Numbered from the stretch's first letter, positions 1-12,388 are shown. The stretch: DNA of 64,000 nt from Rhizopus arrhizus (GCA_024220505.1 JAKZZE010000002.1:1798001-1862000), one strand, 5' to 3'. The notes: a model not told the origin generated them from the sequence alone. Made by a program: numbers and translations.

Positions 1-1148
1 GAGCGCTGTAGTATTCCTTTTCACACATATTGTTTTGAGGTGAAACCAACATTAAGCCAATAAATTACTAGTTCAGCTTGCGAAATTGACACCAAGTATT
101 AGAAGTATTAATAGTAATAATTATATTGAACAGATTTATCGAGAACAATATCGCGAGGACCATAAATGAATAACTGACTTCATTGAAGTTGTTTGTTTCA
201 ATATCAATTTTAATCAATCTTGTTCTTAAACACCTATTACAAATATTTGAAATCCTCTATTGGCTGAGAATGTAGTTGAAAATATACCTTTAGTTGATGT
301 TTTTTATTAATTAAGAAACCAACAAATTATCTGAAATACAGAGTATCATGGCTCCTACAGTAATTGCTTTGCTTCCATCAAGTGGATACATAAAATGAGT
401 AATTGTACATATCAGCAGTAGAAGTTATAAACATAATCTTATCTAGTTGTACAGTATTAAAATAATAAAACCGCTAAGTATACTGAACAGAACATCGGCG
501 AGCCCCGCCATAACACTCCAAATGGTAGATGATTCTGCATACCACTCAAAAGTTACAGAGACTCCTCCCTTCCTTCCAAGACTGGCTTTTGTCTGGTTTT
601 TCAATGACTGAAGAAGGTGCATCCTTTTGGACTTACAGGCTTGGCAATTTAATGTTTATACCGCTGTCAAAGATTGGACGATTTAATAGAGAATTTCAAA
701 TAACAATCATGAGAAAAAAAATTCCCTCTTTTTTCATTTTTTCTTTTTGCAAAGAATAAATACGGCTGCATACATTTTCGAAAAATCATTTAGACACACA
801 TCATTGTATCCCCATCATGGAGTGGCTTTTATTTGAATTCTCTGTTTGTAAGCCACTTCATCTGCGGACACATGTACATAGGATATAAGTAAATCAGTGG
901 GACTTTTTTCTTGCCTACAATGTGAATTGAACTCATTAGCTGTTGTTTGTCGATAAAGGATTTGATTCTTACCTGTTTATTTTGATTATTTAGTGAAGTT
1001 AAATGAATTTATTAATTATAGATCGAAGTGTTGTTTATGAGAGATACATTTCCACATGTTTTAGTGGCTTACCAATTATCCATTTTAGGTCACAGCATAG
1101 GTATGGACGTGGTGGCCTATAAACCTCATGGCCAAATTAGGCAAAGGA
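1..1148. other. AT-rich stretch with no recognisable gene
   Basis: Short open frames occur (for example 529-759 on the plus strand), but none has a recognisable domain, splice context or biased composition. Since mobile-element relics follow immediately, this is probably decayed repeat DNA. Confidence 0.5.
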
Positions 1149-1213
1149 GGGAGAAGGAGGACGGAGAAGGAGGACGGAGAAGGAGGACGGAGAAGGAGGA
1201 CGGAGAAGGAGGA
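1149..1213. repeat. Minisatellite, five copies of a 13-bp unit
   Basis: Five head-to-tail copies of ggagaaggaggac are visible; the last copy ends in g instead of c. The tract is pure purine on the plus strand, so it could adopt triplex or slipped structures. No gene covers it convincingly. Confidence 0.9.
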
Positions 1214-1449
1214 GGGAAAATCACATAAACTACATAGGAACAACCTCCCATAATCTAATGAATTAGATTCGATTAATATATATACCATACACCCCTTTAT
1301 ATGAAGTGAAATCAACATATATCTTTAATGTTAAATAAATAAAAAAAGAAAAGTTTTTTTTTTGTTATTATTCGTCGTCTGTAACTTGTGGATGTTTAGT
1401 GGCTACTCCTTCAAATCAGTAGTTTACAACACTTATACAGACAAACAAA

Positions 1450-2560
1450 GAAAGGAATTTTGTTGATAAAATAATTGAAAATCGTGAAGAGAAAGGGAAT
1501 ATCGCTAAATTCGCCAAAAAGTTTTTAATTAACCCATATATTGCGGAAAGATGGTGGAAAACATACCAAAAGACGGGAGAGATACCCTACAAGAAATCAA
1601 AGAATAATAGTGACCTAAGAGCACTTTTACTGAGGAACACAAAGATTTTATAAAGAACTTGCTAAATGATGATCCTCAGCTTGTTGCTGATGACGTTATA
1701 GAAGAGTTGACTAAATAGTTCCAAGACTTCTCTATATCAAACGCCGCAACTCAATCATCATTTGAGGAACACTATGCAGATTACTATTAAGAAACCTCAT
1801 TTTGAAGCCGAAGCTAGGAACTCTATTGTAAATCTGCAGACAAGATACGAGTGGTTCATGGACTGGAAGGAAAAAGATCTGGACTATACAAATAACTGTG
1901 TGTTTATTGATGAAGCTGGTTTCCATATAAATATGAGAAATAATTAGGCTAAATCACCAGCTGGGATTCGCGCTGTGATCAAAACTGCAAAAAACAAGAG
2001 TAATTTCTCACTCGGTTATTGGAACCTTCCATTCGTCTGCAGTGCTTTATGTCATTTTGAAAAATCCCCCAAACCTGAAACAGACACTGTTGCCAAAAAG
2101 AAGAGAAAGGGTAATAGTGGAAGGGAAAGGGTTGTAGCCGAGACTAACGACGACGAAGGAACTCAAGAGGATGATACCAGTGCAGGTGATGTAAAACCAG
2201 CTCCAAAAGGTATAACAATTGCTCATTTTATTAAGTTTGTCAATGAGCTGCTTGATATTATTGATGAGGATGAATTTTTAAAGAGTAGTTATTGAGTGAT
2301 GGATAATGCTAGTATCCATAAGTCGAAATTGATGATTCGAAAAATCGAAACTAGAGGTTATAGAGTAATGTATTCCCCCTCCCCCTTACTCGCCTGAGCT
2401 AAGTCATATTAAACTGTTCTGAACCTTAATGAAAGGAAAAATGAAGCGCCATCGCTTGATGAAAGAAAAGACATTATCTTTTAGAATTGGTGATGCATGT
2501 AATGACGTCCGTTTTAGTGAACTTCATGGCTTTTGCCTTCATTCCAAATATCAAATTATA
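1450..2560 (+). pseudogene. Decayed Tc1/mariner-family DDE transposase
   Basis: A transposase can be followed in pieces. A helix-turn-helix-like N-terminal part (about 1465-1620) is followed by a segment with the first catalytic Asp in FIDEAGFH (about 1905-1925), a second Asp in VMDNASIH (about 2297-2320) and a YSPELS segment (about 2383-2405) where the third acidic residue belongs. The order and spacing are those of Tc1/mariner DDE/D enzymes. In-frame stops lie near 1716, 1945 (replacing the Trp expected in such a motif) and 2293, and the frame changes several times. The last motif reads SHIK where a Glu is expected. The copy is therefore dead. I could not find clear terminal inverted repeats, so the element limits are approximate. 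Confidence 0.75.
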
Positions 2561-2940
2561 AATTGCTTTAAACGAACTCCATTCTAAGTCTTTCATTCAA
2601 TAAATACTTACTAATTTTAAGTACAAATCAACTGAAATGTTACGAGAACCGAAACACTATATGATTCTATTAATTAAAGTATGGTTAAGCGCTATGAATT
2701 AAACCTAGCAACAACTTTTCCTCTTATTATGTTTTATTCATATTTGACCGACAATACAAATGTTGGCGAAGAAGAGTCTGAAAATGTGGTACTAGCTCTC
2801 TGAGTCACGCTTTATTTTCCTTTAATTTAATAAAAAAATAGCTTTTCCCTTTCCCTAGAACTTTCAAATTAAGCATATTATCAAGTTTTTCGAAAAAAAA
2901 ATTAGGATTGGGAAAGTACATATAACATATATAAACTAAA
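2561..2940. other. No gene seen between two element relics
   Basis: AT-rich sequence without recognisable coding content. It contains a second copy of the words TTGGCGAAGAAGAGTCTGAAA (2761-2785) that recur in reverse orientation at 2980-3003 in the recombinase relic, suggesting local rearrangement. Confidence 0.4.
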
Positions 2941-4306
2941 CTAGAATAATCTTCTATACCATGGGCGGGTACGCACCACATTTTCAGACTCTTCTTCGCC
3001 ATCGTTTGTATTGAATGTCGTACCTAATTCAATTCTTGTTGGCTCCAATCCGTCTTCCAGTGTGGTACTGTTTTCAGCATTCGAAAAAATTGATTGTTGA
3101 ATTCTCGTACTTCTGAGGCGTCTTCTTGGAGGTCTGTAGTAAACCTTTTCAAACGTATTTGAGTTTCGGCCCCAGTTTGCATGATCTTTGACCTGATCAA
3201 TAGAGGCTCCCAGCATCACCGCCTTTATACTTGTTGCTGACCGCAACGAATGTGCTTTGTATCGTCTGTCTACTCCAGCTTTTTCTATAGCTGTTTGAAC
3301 CCATTTACCGACCGTACTTGGTTGAACAGAAGTAGTTGGTTGGTATCAACCTCTAAATACTCCAAAAACAAGGTATGATTTACTGCAATTATATTTGCAA
3401 ATTGTTTGGTTTTAGTATTGGTGGATTGATTCACAGGATGGTTCCAAATGACAGTCAAAAATTCATCAAATCCACTGTCCAATATATCTCTAAGGAAAGT
3501 TATGACACCACTGATTTCCGATAGAGTTATTTTTTTGTTGCATGCTTTGATTGTATTTGAACTCCTTCATTTCTTCGCTGTTACAATATTTAGGGTCATT
3601 AACTAAAGACTCAATACCTAGGAGACAGTTCTCCATGATCATTTTCTTATCTGCACTTTGCATTTTTGGTGTGTGTGGCATTACAAGACAGGATGATGAT
3701 CCTTTGATCGTATATTTTTTCTGATTTTTTGTCATAGTGAATGTAATGTCACACGAATTGGTTTCGGCTGATTCATTGGTTTCATGGACTTCCCTGGCGT
3801 TACTTGGGCCAGCTGTATTATATTCTTCTGGAAGTACTTCACTTCTGTATTGCTTGATGGAATTGCGGGTAAGATCCACTGTACGAAGCTCGGCTTCTTC
3901 AGATGTTCTTTTTTTTTTTTGTTGCTTTTATTTTTAATTGTTGCAAATAGTCTGCATTTTTGTTGATTTCACTTTGAGCATGTCTACTAAACTTTTTCTT
4001 GAAAACTTGTCTTGCACGATACCTATATACAGATCGGAGGTACTCTTTTACTTCTTCTTTTAAGCCATACTCAGGATCTTCCCAGTTGCTTAATAAATGT
4101 AAATTTTGAATTATATCTAAATAGGCATGTTCAAAATCAAGTTGATCCAGAATTTGTAATGGAATTGCATTAACATGAGCAGCAGGATCACAAAGCTCAT
4201 TTATCGATATACTAAGGTAATATGATTCCATATCTAGCTTCCCTCGAATATGTCTTGGTATTGTAAAGTTTCTGTTTATTTCGCAGGGTATTGTTGGCTT
4301 TTTCAT
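2941..4306 (-). pseudogene. Decayed tyrosine-recombinase gene (mobile-element relic)
   Basis: The C-terminal part on the minus strand (about 3330-2941) carries the tyrosine-recombinase signature. A segment VQPSTVGKWVQ is followed by KAHSLRSA (His-x-x-Arg), then DHANWGRN (the His/Trp position) and finally KVYYRP, whose Tyr is the likely nucleophile. Upstream pieces (4306-3899, 3879-3490, 3482-3285) look like one protein cut by frameshifts, including one near 3330-3340 and one in an A/T run near 3905. The architecture, a long N-terminal region plus a recombinase core without a reverse transcriptase, suits a Crypton-like element or a domesticated recombinase better than a DIRS retroelement. That placement is inference. 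The 4303-4518 minus-strand frame is not convincingly part of it. Confidence 0.65.
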
Positions 4307-4439
4307 TGGTAAAGACGTAGAAATGATAAGTGAAAAAACAAATTCGACTGCTGCAGACTACGCAACAAACACAGTGTAACCGTAACTCCTTGATGTCTTA
4401 TTGAGACGATGCGTGAATTGGTCAAATTGACATTATATA

Positions 4440-4539
4440 CACTATTTCCAGAAATTGAAGTCGCATTTTGTAAAGTTTTATAATATAATTTATATGTAAT
4501 TGCGATAAATGACGACAACTTTAATTTCTGGAAGTAGTG
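4440..4539. mobile_element. 100-bp MITE with mariner-like terminal inverted repeats
   Basis: The left end begins CACTATTTCCAGAAATTG and the right end, read on the other strand, begins CACTACTTCCAGAAATTA; the similarity continues for about 24-27 bp. Each end is flanked by TA (4438-4439 and 4540-4541), the target duplication of Tc1/mariner elements. There is no coding capacity. It is a non-autonomous element by structure; its partner transposase is unknown. Confidence 0.75.
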
Positions 4540-4559
4540 TACATATGTATATCACGTGA

Positions 4560-6422
4560 CTTAACACGGTATCTGATTAGCTGAAGTGACAGTACGAGCA
4601 AACAGATCGTAACCTGAAAAGATACTTCACAATTATAAAATAAATAAGCTTTTTCTTGACTATATATTTTGGGTTTGAAGATACTTTAGTCCACAACAAT
4701 ATATATTTAATAGTTATAACTACTGATAAGTCTCGAAATCAGTCTTTATACACGCATACTAGCTTCACGAAAACCACCGCAAACGTATCATTATAAACAG
4801 AACAGATTTGAGTTTCTGAAAATACCTATTGAGGTAGCAGACAATAACAAGCATTTTCTTTTACTTCTGTTTGATGGTTTCAATGAATCTTTTTTTCTTT
4901 TAAAGAAACATTATGGGTATGGGTGAGAGAACCATTATAAAATTGAAGGGGAAGGGTTGGGACCTTTTATATAGCCCACATACTTCCTGCTATGCTCTTC
5001 TTTATTTTTTCTCAACGTTTTACAATCAGGCATGTTGTTGATTATGTGGATCTCCTTCTATAATCTCTACAATCATAATTTGACTAACACTTTGATAGAT
5101 TAATTCTGCGTGTGTACTTCACAACTCATCAACGCTTTGATATTGCAGAAGCGTGGTTCTGGTTCATAGTACATGAATGAATCTTCAAGCATTGTGTATT
5201 ACCAAGAAAAATATCACTGTATTGTTTTATTTCAATATACAAACTTTGGTTCTTTACTCAAGTTGTATGCATGTGTTGAATCAACTATTATAACTGCACA
5301 AAATTCAGTATTTTTTTCAATATGCTATCCTACGCAAAAATATGTAACAAGCTACCATACGTGTTTAAGACCGCACCAAAACTTTGTTTTTAGATACAAA
5401 AGCATACATGTATGTATATAGAGTTTATAATGCATAATGCAGTTGTACATTTAAAACCTTAAAAATAAATCTTGTTTTATTTACAATTCCTTTTGATAAG
5501 CATCCTGGTTTTATATTGTGTCATACCATCTATAATACCAGATGCATTCAAGTAAGCAGCCTTTGATTTTCTCTCCTTTTTTTAATACAGAAAAGTAACT
5601 TTATAAATTAGCATAAATGTTAATCAAACAAGATTTGACGCTTTATTATATTGAAAACATTCGATGGCTAAAGAAGTAAAATAAAGCTTCTTTCCAACTA
5701 TTTTTTATAAAAGAAAAAGAAGGAGAGGGAAACTTCTTGATTTTTAAATAGCTGTGACTGGACTCTGATTACACTAGATGAATCAGGATCACTCAAAAGG
5801 GAAATAGGGCACATTAAAACCCTTCTTTCGTGTGAAAATCTTGAGATGGTGATCACCTCATCAAAAATAAAATCCATGTAGCACACAAAATGAAGGTTAC
5901 TTTACGAAAATATAAGCTCAAAGGGTCAACCAATTCCCACTTTACGGAACTTGTTCCTGATCGCTATTCAAATAATTCCTTGTGCTTACTCGTTGAGATC
6001 CAGCATATGCAAATTAGATTTTTAATGGACAGAATCCCACACAATAAATCCTTGTTCTTATTAATGTTCAGTACATACATTCTGCATTGTCAACTATCAG
6101 CTCGGGATTCTTTCGAGCACAACAAACAAGCTTAATCTGTCTGATTGTCTTTATAGGATTTTAATAATAAGCAAGGTGCAAGTCTGTTTTCTGATTTGTG
6201 AACGGAGTTTGCTTTGAAGGTGTGGGGAAAAAAGAACAGTTCATGAATTATGTAATGAAGGCTATTCGCAATTTCGGGGAATAGGAGATTTTTATTTTCC
6301 TTCATCTTCCCGCCTTGAAATTAGCCTAATATGGCATTATTTTAAAATCCCATCCTAAACATTTTATATGTTTTCTTTGCTATAATTTCTTTTCTCTTTT
6401 CTTCTTTTATTTGTATATCAAC
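4560..6422. other. Intergenic region, no gene recognised
   Basis: AT-rich. Small open frames (5173-5421, 5890-6135 plus; 5698-5886 minus) have composition expected by chance and no motifs. The last few hundred bases should hold the promoter of the zinc-cluster gene; a pyrimidine-rich run (6375-6418) precedes its ATG. Confidence 0.5.
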
Positions 6423-7786
6423 ATGAATTACACTAATATAATCCTACCTGAACTAAATTCAATACAAGAAAAACAAATAAAGAAGAAGCCTCATGTTCAT
6501 ATCGCATGTGTAAGTTGACTTATTATTTGTTATTATGCAAGCCCCTTTATTTACCTTTCCTTTTTTATAGAACAATTGTAAAAAAGCACACTTAGCCTGT
6601 GATGGTATGGTTTGATTTTAAAAGCGCATATGAAATTGACTCTTTATGAATAGAATCCAGACCATGTAAACGTTGCCAGGCAACAGATAAAGCTGATAGC
6701 TGTCAAAATACAGAACATAAAAAGAGAGGCCGACCCAAGTTATCAAAAGATGATAACAAGACAAAACTAAGAAGATTGAATGTGATGATACCAGAATTAA
6801 TCAATTCAACCTTTTCATCAGAAAACAGTAAAGATGATGGAGATATGATACAAATGATGATGACTGTAAGTAAACTAGGATTGATGTATGATCTCTGTAT
6901 TCATTTCCCATAGATGTTTATCACTTTAGATTTATGCTGTGCAAGAACATCCAATGAGTCTCTTGAATTTTTAGACCTCTACCCACAAGAATTGGCACAC
7001 AGATCAATCTATGACTTTATTCTTCCTGGTGAAGAAGGTCATATCGCAAAGGTACACAGGAATTTACTTGAAAACATAACCCAGCAACACCAGCACAGAA
7101 TACCCAATAATCCTTTACGTACCACATCTGACGCCTTTCACTCCACACCTGCCAAGAAACTGATGGACATTGCCAATGGATCACAAACATTTAAGCATGT
7201 TCTCAAATTTCGTCGTAAGGAAAATGAGTATCAAGAGATGAACGCAAGCTTTTATTTAGGTGGAGGATTGGGTGCGGATCTAATGGAACCGTCAACGTTA
7301 AATCAACTGTATATTGTATGCATTTTATCGCCAACAGTTATACCAGAAAAAAAGGCAGATGTAATCCATTTACCTTCTTTACTCTTACTGAATGATCAAC
7401 AGCAACAACAACAACAGCAGCAGCAGCAGCAAGAAGAAGATCATCTGTTTGACATCCTTTCTTCATCACCAACCAATAGCTACTCATCCCTCACCAATAG
7501 CTATCATTCATTCACCTCCCCTTTAATCGAACCTCAACCCATAAGCATATCGTCTCCTAAATTGCAGCCAGAACAAGAAAAACAATACAGCAAGAATAAG
7601 CAATCTCTCTTTGTCCACCCGCACGAACTTTACTATTTTCAAACAACCTCAAGTCGTCTCTCTTCTGAATCCGCGGCTCATACAAAATATCCTTATTTAT
7701 CAAGCACAAATCTGGTGAATACAAACATCCAATTCTCTCCTTTAGCTAAATTTAATCATTTGGCCACTTCTCTTTCCTTTACTTAA
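6423..7786 (+). CDS. Zn2Cys6 transcription factor with PAS domain
   Basis: Exons 6423-6509, 6571-6604, 6654-6865 and 6914-7786 join in phase to 401 aa. The zinc cluster spans residues 29-57 with Cys at 29, 32, 39, 45, 48 and 57 (C-x2-C-x6-C-x5-C-x2-C-x8-C), followed by a basic linker containing KKRGRPK. Three exons are needed to build the cluster: Cys29 closes exon 1 and Cys32/39 lie in the 34-nt exon 2. Residues from about 112 resemble a PAS domain (CCARTSNESLEFLDLYPQEL, then a YDFILPGEEG segment). A polyglutamine run lies near residues 270-280 and the C-terminus is Ser/Thr/Asn-rich, typical of activation regions. Fungal zinc-cluster plus PAS proteins include the Ert1/AcuK/Rds2 regulators of gluconeogenesis; I do not claim orthology. 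It acts in the nucleus as a DNA-binding regulator. Confidence 0.85.
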
Positions 7787-7906
7787 TAAATCTATTGGCA
7801 CGTGAATATCATCTCTTTGATAGTGACTTTCTTTTTTTTTTCTTTGCTTCATCTCTCTCTCTTTTTTTTTTTTCCCTTTACTTTTTTATTCTTATTATTG
7901 CAAGTC

Positions 7907-8671
7907 ATGTCGAGTGATTCTATTGAACAAGGCAAAAAGTTGGCTGCTTATCGTGCTGTGGATGAATATATTTCACCTAATCATAAGGTGGTAGGTATTG
8001 GTTCTGGTTCCACCGTCGTCTATGTCGTCGAACGTATTTTACAAAAGCCCGAGTTGAAACATATCGTTTATATCCCTACCTCCTTTCAAAGCAAGATCTT
8101 GATCCTTGAAGGTGGTCTTCAACTGGGTAGTATTGAGCAGTATCCAGAGATTGATGTGACAATTGATGGAGCAGATGAAGTGGATGAATATCTTAATGCC
8201 ATCAAGGGTGGTGGAGCATGCCAGTTTCAAGAAAAGGTGGTCGCTGAAGCAGCTCATCAATTTGTCATTGTGGCAGGTAATTTTTTTATAAAAGAGCGAA
8301 AGGAACACGTTTGACAGGGTGTAGACTTTAGAAAGAAATCAAAGCAGTTGGGAACTGGATGGTTAAAGGGAGTACCTATCGAAGTGGTTCCGATGACTTA
8401 TAAAAGTATACTAAAGGCGATTGAAACTAAACTTTCTTTGAAACCGATAAAAGCAACCCTTCGCATGGCCATCAATAAAGCCGGGCCTGTCGTCACAGAT
8501 AATGGAAATTTCGTCATTGATGCGCATTTTGGTGCTATTGAGGATCCTCAAAAATTATTAACCGAACTGAAGCTTTTGACAGGTGTTTATGAAGTCGGTT
8601 TGTTTTGCAACATGGCTGAAAAGGCTTATTTTGGTGAAGAAAATGGATCGGTGGATATTTGGACAAAGTAG
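7907..8671 (+). CDS. RKI1: Ribose-5-phosphate isomerase A
   Basis: Interconverts ribose 5-phosphate and ribulose 5-phosphate in the non-oxidative pentose phosphate pathway (cytosol). Exons 7907-8276 and 8325-8671 give 238 aa. Family motifs are intact: GIGSGST near residues 28-34, TSFQSK, the catalytic DGADEVD, and [15 protein letters not shown]; the C-terminal half has [15 protein letters not shown] and the conserved DAHFG. The intron acceptor must be the AG at 8323-8324; the earlier AG at 8316-8317 would put a stop four codons on. I chose the ATG at 7907 because it follows a long T/C-rich leader and starts right at the domain; the upstream open frame is only T-rich leader. The gene follows the zinc-cluster gene on the same strand by 120 bp. 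Confidence 0.95.
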
Positions 8672-11478
8672 TTTTTTTTTTTTTTGGTATATAAATGGCT
8701 TATTTTTATTTATAAAATACAAGAATCACGCGTTTGAGAGTGATGTGAATCAAAAGAAAAAGTGTCTAAGCGATTAAATATGCTAGTTGAGTCTACCCCC
8801 TTTTGAGGGATTGGAGAAAGTGATAAAAAATGGTTTTACAATTTGCGGGTTTCCAAATATCAATTCACAGCTTTTTATTTTTCGAGTTGCGGTCAAGTGT
8901 TTTTAAATACTCCAAATTCTTGAGCAACCACAGAGAAACTGAATTATGAACCTTTTGAAAACATTTTTAATTTTGTCTAATTGGACCGAGTTGAATGGAA
9001 TGGCGGTATCATATGCATACTCTACTCAAGTTTTCTGTCGTTCAACGTCTTAGGATTGTCCTTGTATCTTTTAAAAGAAAGAAAACTTGTTTGATTATCT
9101 AAAATTAATAGACTTTTTGTGATTTTAGACTATTGTTATCAGCTAGAGCAACTGTTACTTCTTTATTGAGACTATTCTAGCAGCACAAGGGATCTATTTA
9201 CAGTTAAAACAAGAGGAATATGCTTGTATAATCCAACTTGATCAGAGACATGAATAACAAGACAAATAGTTATTCTAACAAGTATAATAAAAAAAAAATG
9301 CTTGAACTATGCTTTCATACAAAACCAAATAATTTGCATTATTTTTATTTTTAGTAACTACGTAAGTTAATCTATCGGCATTAATACCATCTGCCCTTTA
9401 TTTTCTTCTATAACATATTAATGCAAAAAGAGGTCATGCTGAATACAATCAAGACATACGGATTTTAATAGAAATCAGATCTGTTTTCATTGAATTAGCT
9501 ATTGTGTTGAAGGGTAATTAGTTTCTAGTTTGTGCTTGTTCTTATATAGTAATGTTGGTATGGATGGCTGCATTGATAAATCAAAGATTGATAGTCAAGT
9601 TGAGACTGTATCTTTTATTCAAATTAGAGCAAATAATAGAAATAAATCCTTTGAGCTTACTTTAAGATCGGCCGTGTAGAAGTTCTTTCAAACAGTGAAT
9701 TTCTTGATCCAACAAGTTGCCGTTTACTAATGTCATTTGCTGGTTCATCTATTGAGAATTTGCCTGATGTCATATCAAAAAAATTAACAGACATAAGCAA
9801 TCATACATCGAAGACAACTTTATTATAAAACAGTTTATAAAAAAGGCTTTAAAATTCAACTGGTAGCTTTTCAGCGCAAGGTTCAATTTAATGATTTCAT
9901 GTTCTGTAATCCACTGGCCTTGAAATCCCAATACATTTGGCATATTGTTAATTCATGATAAATACACATAGACGATATCAAAGAATTCTTTAAAGAAAAG
10001 ATTGGAATAGCAATAAAAAAAAAAGTTTTTGAAAATGAGTAACCCGTATCAGCTGGCAGAATATTATTTGACAACAAGAAAACATATTTGAGGGAAACAA
10101 AAGTAGAATGAAAAATGTTAAAGTATTTAGTTGATGTTTACAACAGTTTGTCGTTCTCTGATCTTAAAACGGAAAACAAAAGGATAGCAAAGAAAGCAGA
10201 AAAGAATTACAAGTTCAAAGCAATAAACTTGTTTGCCAAAGACAGTGATGAAGAAACAAATAAAGTGTGATTATTACAGTCAGTAAAAGTCATTTCTTTT
10301 TTGTTGACCCTCTCAGGTCCATATACCTGAGCTCCTCTTCCCCAAATAATGATCATTTTCTGTTATTTCCGATTGACCTTTCTCAAATCAGATAATAAAG
10401 TGTACATAAACAAATTCCTAGTATATTATATGTTTAATGTGATAGCCTTGTCTTTTTTTTTTTTTCTGCTGAGCTCGATTTATCACTGGAGTTACAGTAG
10501 AAGCTTTCAAATGTTATGATGCATTCAATAATTATACAAAACCTTTCACATGAAGGTATACATGCCGTACTGTTCAGGTATAAGGCTTCTTTACACATCA
10601 CTTACCATTCAAAAGCTTTTATGGACAAATAAAATTTTCATTTTAATAAAAAGCATGATAACCAAGAGCTCTTCAAAAGTTTTGTTTAGTTCTCATCGTC
10701 ATAAGAAATCTACAATGATTAACATCAACCACGAGAAGTTGTTGTAAACATCTGAACAGGTCATTTGCCTCACTGCAACATAAGACTACCACGAGCAATA
10801 TCGCGTACAACATAGTGTTATGCAATGATAGTCCTAACAATTAAAAAGAGTAAAAAAAAAAAAAGCTGATGACGTACTCAGCCTTGTGACAAGTATGAGC
10901 TATTTGGGCTTCTGCTACTTTGCACTACGGATGATGTTACTTTTTAATTAGGCAGACATATGCCACAAGCTGTGCAAGTAGGTTGTGAAGTAAGAAGAAC
11001 ATGCTTCATCTGCGATTTAGATTTAAACAAATGCTATTTGGTATTGTAAGCGCTATATCGTGCTTTTTTTGTCGGTCATTTAAATCTTCGTTTACAGACA
11101 CCCCTCTATTTCGCACATGAATTCAAAAAAAAAAATACTTTACTACTTTTTGAAAAAAAAAAAAAACGTGCAAAAAAAAATACTCTTTAAAAAGTAGCAT
11201 TTTTTTTTTTTGATTTAAAAATTGACGCGTACCCCTTTTTTTTTTTTACAAAAAAAATTTTTTTCTCGAGTTATTTTTTTTATTAAAAAAATATACTAAG
11301 CTTGATTTTTTCAGTAAACTGTACATAAATAAACAAAAATCCCAAAGTTTTTTATAATTACAAGGGGAATCCTTTAGAAAAAAAAGTGAGTTGTTAAAGG
11401 GTTTGGTAGAGAGAAAGCGGAATGATGATTGTGTTGAATTATGTTGAATGGTGTAAGAGGAGATTATCAAATCATTTT
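8672..11478. other. Long intergenic region, no gene recognised
   Basis: AT-rich with scattered decayed-looking frames. Homopolymer A and T runs crowd 11130-11280, next to the 3' end of the histone gene. I see no tRNA, no conserved domain and no intact repeat. Confidence 0.5.
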
Positions 11479-12388
11479 TTAAGCCTTAGTGTCCTTCTTC
11501 TTGGAAGCAGCAGCTCTCTTTGGGGTAGCCTTTTTGGCAGGTGTAGCCTTTTTGATGGCAGCAGCCTTTTTGGCAGCGGCAACTTTCTTGGGAGGAGCAG
11601 ACTTCTTGGGAGCCTTGACATTGGCCTTTTCAGTAGTAGTCTTCTTTTTTGTAGGAGCAGCCTTCTTGGTGGCAGCAGCCTTTTTAGCAGCGACAACCTT
11701 CTTGTTTTCAGTCTTTTTAGCAGCAGGTTTCTTGGTTTCGGTTTCAGCCTTCTTGGCAGGAGCAGCTTTCTTTGCAGGAGCAGCCTTTTTGGCAGGAGCC
11801 TTCTTGGTGGTGGTGGTGGTGGACTTCTTCGTGGCAGCAGCCTTCTTGGCAGCAGCAACCTTCTTAGGAGAGGGTTCAGCTTTCTTGGCAGCAGGAGCAG
11901 CGGCCTTCTTGGTCTCTGTCTTTTTATCAGTCTTGTTCAATTTAACGGTACCGGAAAGACCTAATATCATAAATCAATATTCCCGTTCCTTCTTTACTCT
12001 ATTCTTTTTCTTTTACCCTTGGGAAGTTCAAATATTCCTTTAGCATGACCACGCTTGATAGCAGCGGAAACTTGGGTATCAAAGTGAGAACCAGGAGAAA
12101 CCTTGAAGTTAGCCAAGATATATTTCTTGAGAGCAGGTCTGGATGAGCCCTTTCTTTCCTTTAAGGCAAGAATGGCAGCTGCAAGTATAATCAGTATATC
12201 TCTCTCTCTTTCTCGATCCCATTTATTTTATTTACCTTTGATCATGGCTTCATACTATATTTAAAAGAAACACGAATCAATCAATAAAATGATCACATAT
12301 ACAATGAGTTTACACTTACAGTAGGGTGATCAGACTTCTTAGATGCGGAAGTAGTGGCAGAGGCGGTAGATTTCTTGGTGGCAGCCAT
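11479..12388 (-). CDS. HHO1: Linker histone H1
   Basis: Binds linker DNA and the nucleosome dyad and compacts chromatin. Exons (minus) 12388-12320, 12254-12236, 12178-12017 and 11960-11479 join to 243 aa. Residues 1-20 are a short Ser/Thr/Lys head. Residues about 21-84 are the winged-helix globular domain (HPTYEAMIKAAILALKERKG, SSRPALKKYILANF, VSAAIKRGHAKG, LSGTVKLNK). The rest is a Lys/Ala/Pro tail with many AAKKA, PAKK and TKK repeats. The second exon has only 19 nt, and three introns interrupt the head and globular domain, unlike the intronless H1 genes of animals. The long open frames on the opposite strand are shadows of this repetitive tail. Confidence 0.95.

Noticed and set aside
5173..5421. 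Plus-strand open frame of 82 aa
   Set aside because: No motif and no splice partner; expected by chance at this base composition.
11422..11964. Long plus-strand open frame of 180 aa rich in Ser/Leu/Gly
   Set aside because: It is the antisense of the repetitive Lys/Ala-coding tail of histone H1, whose model is confirmed by the globular domain and splice phase.
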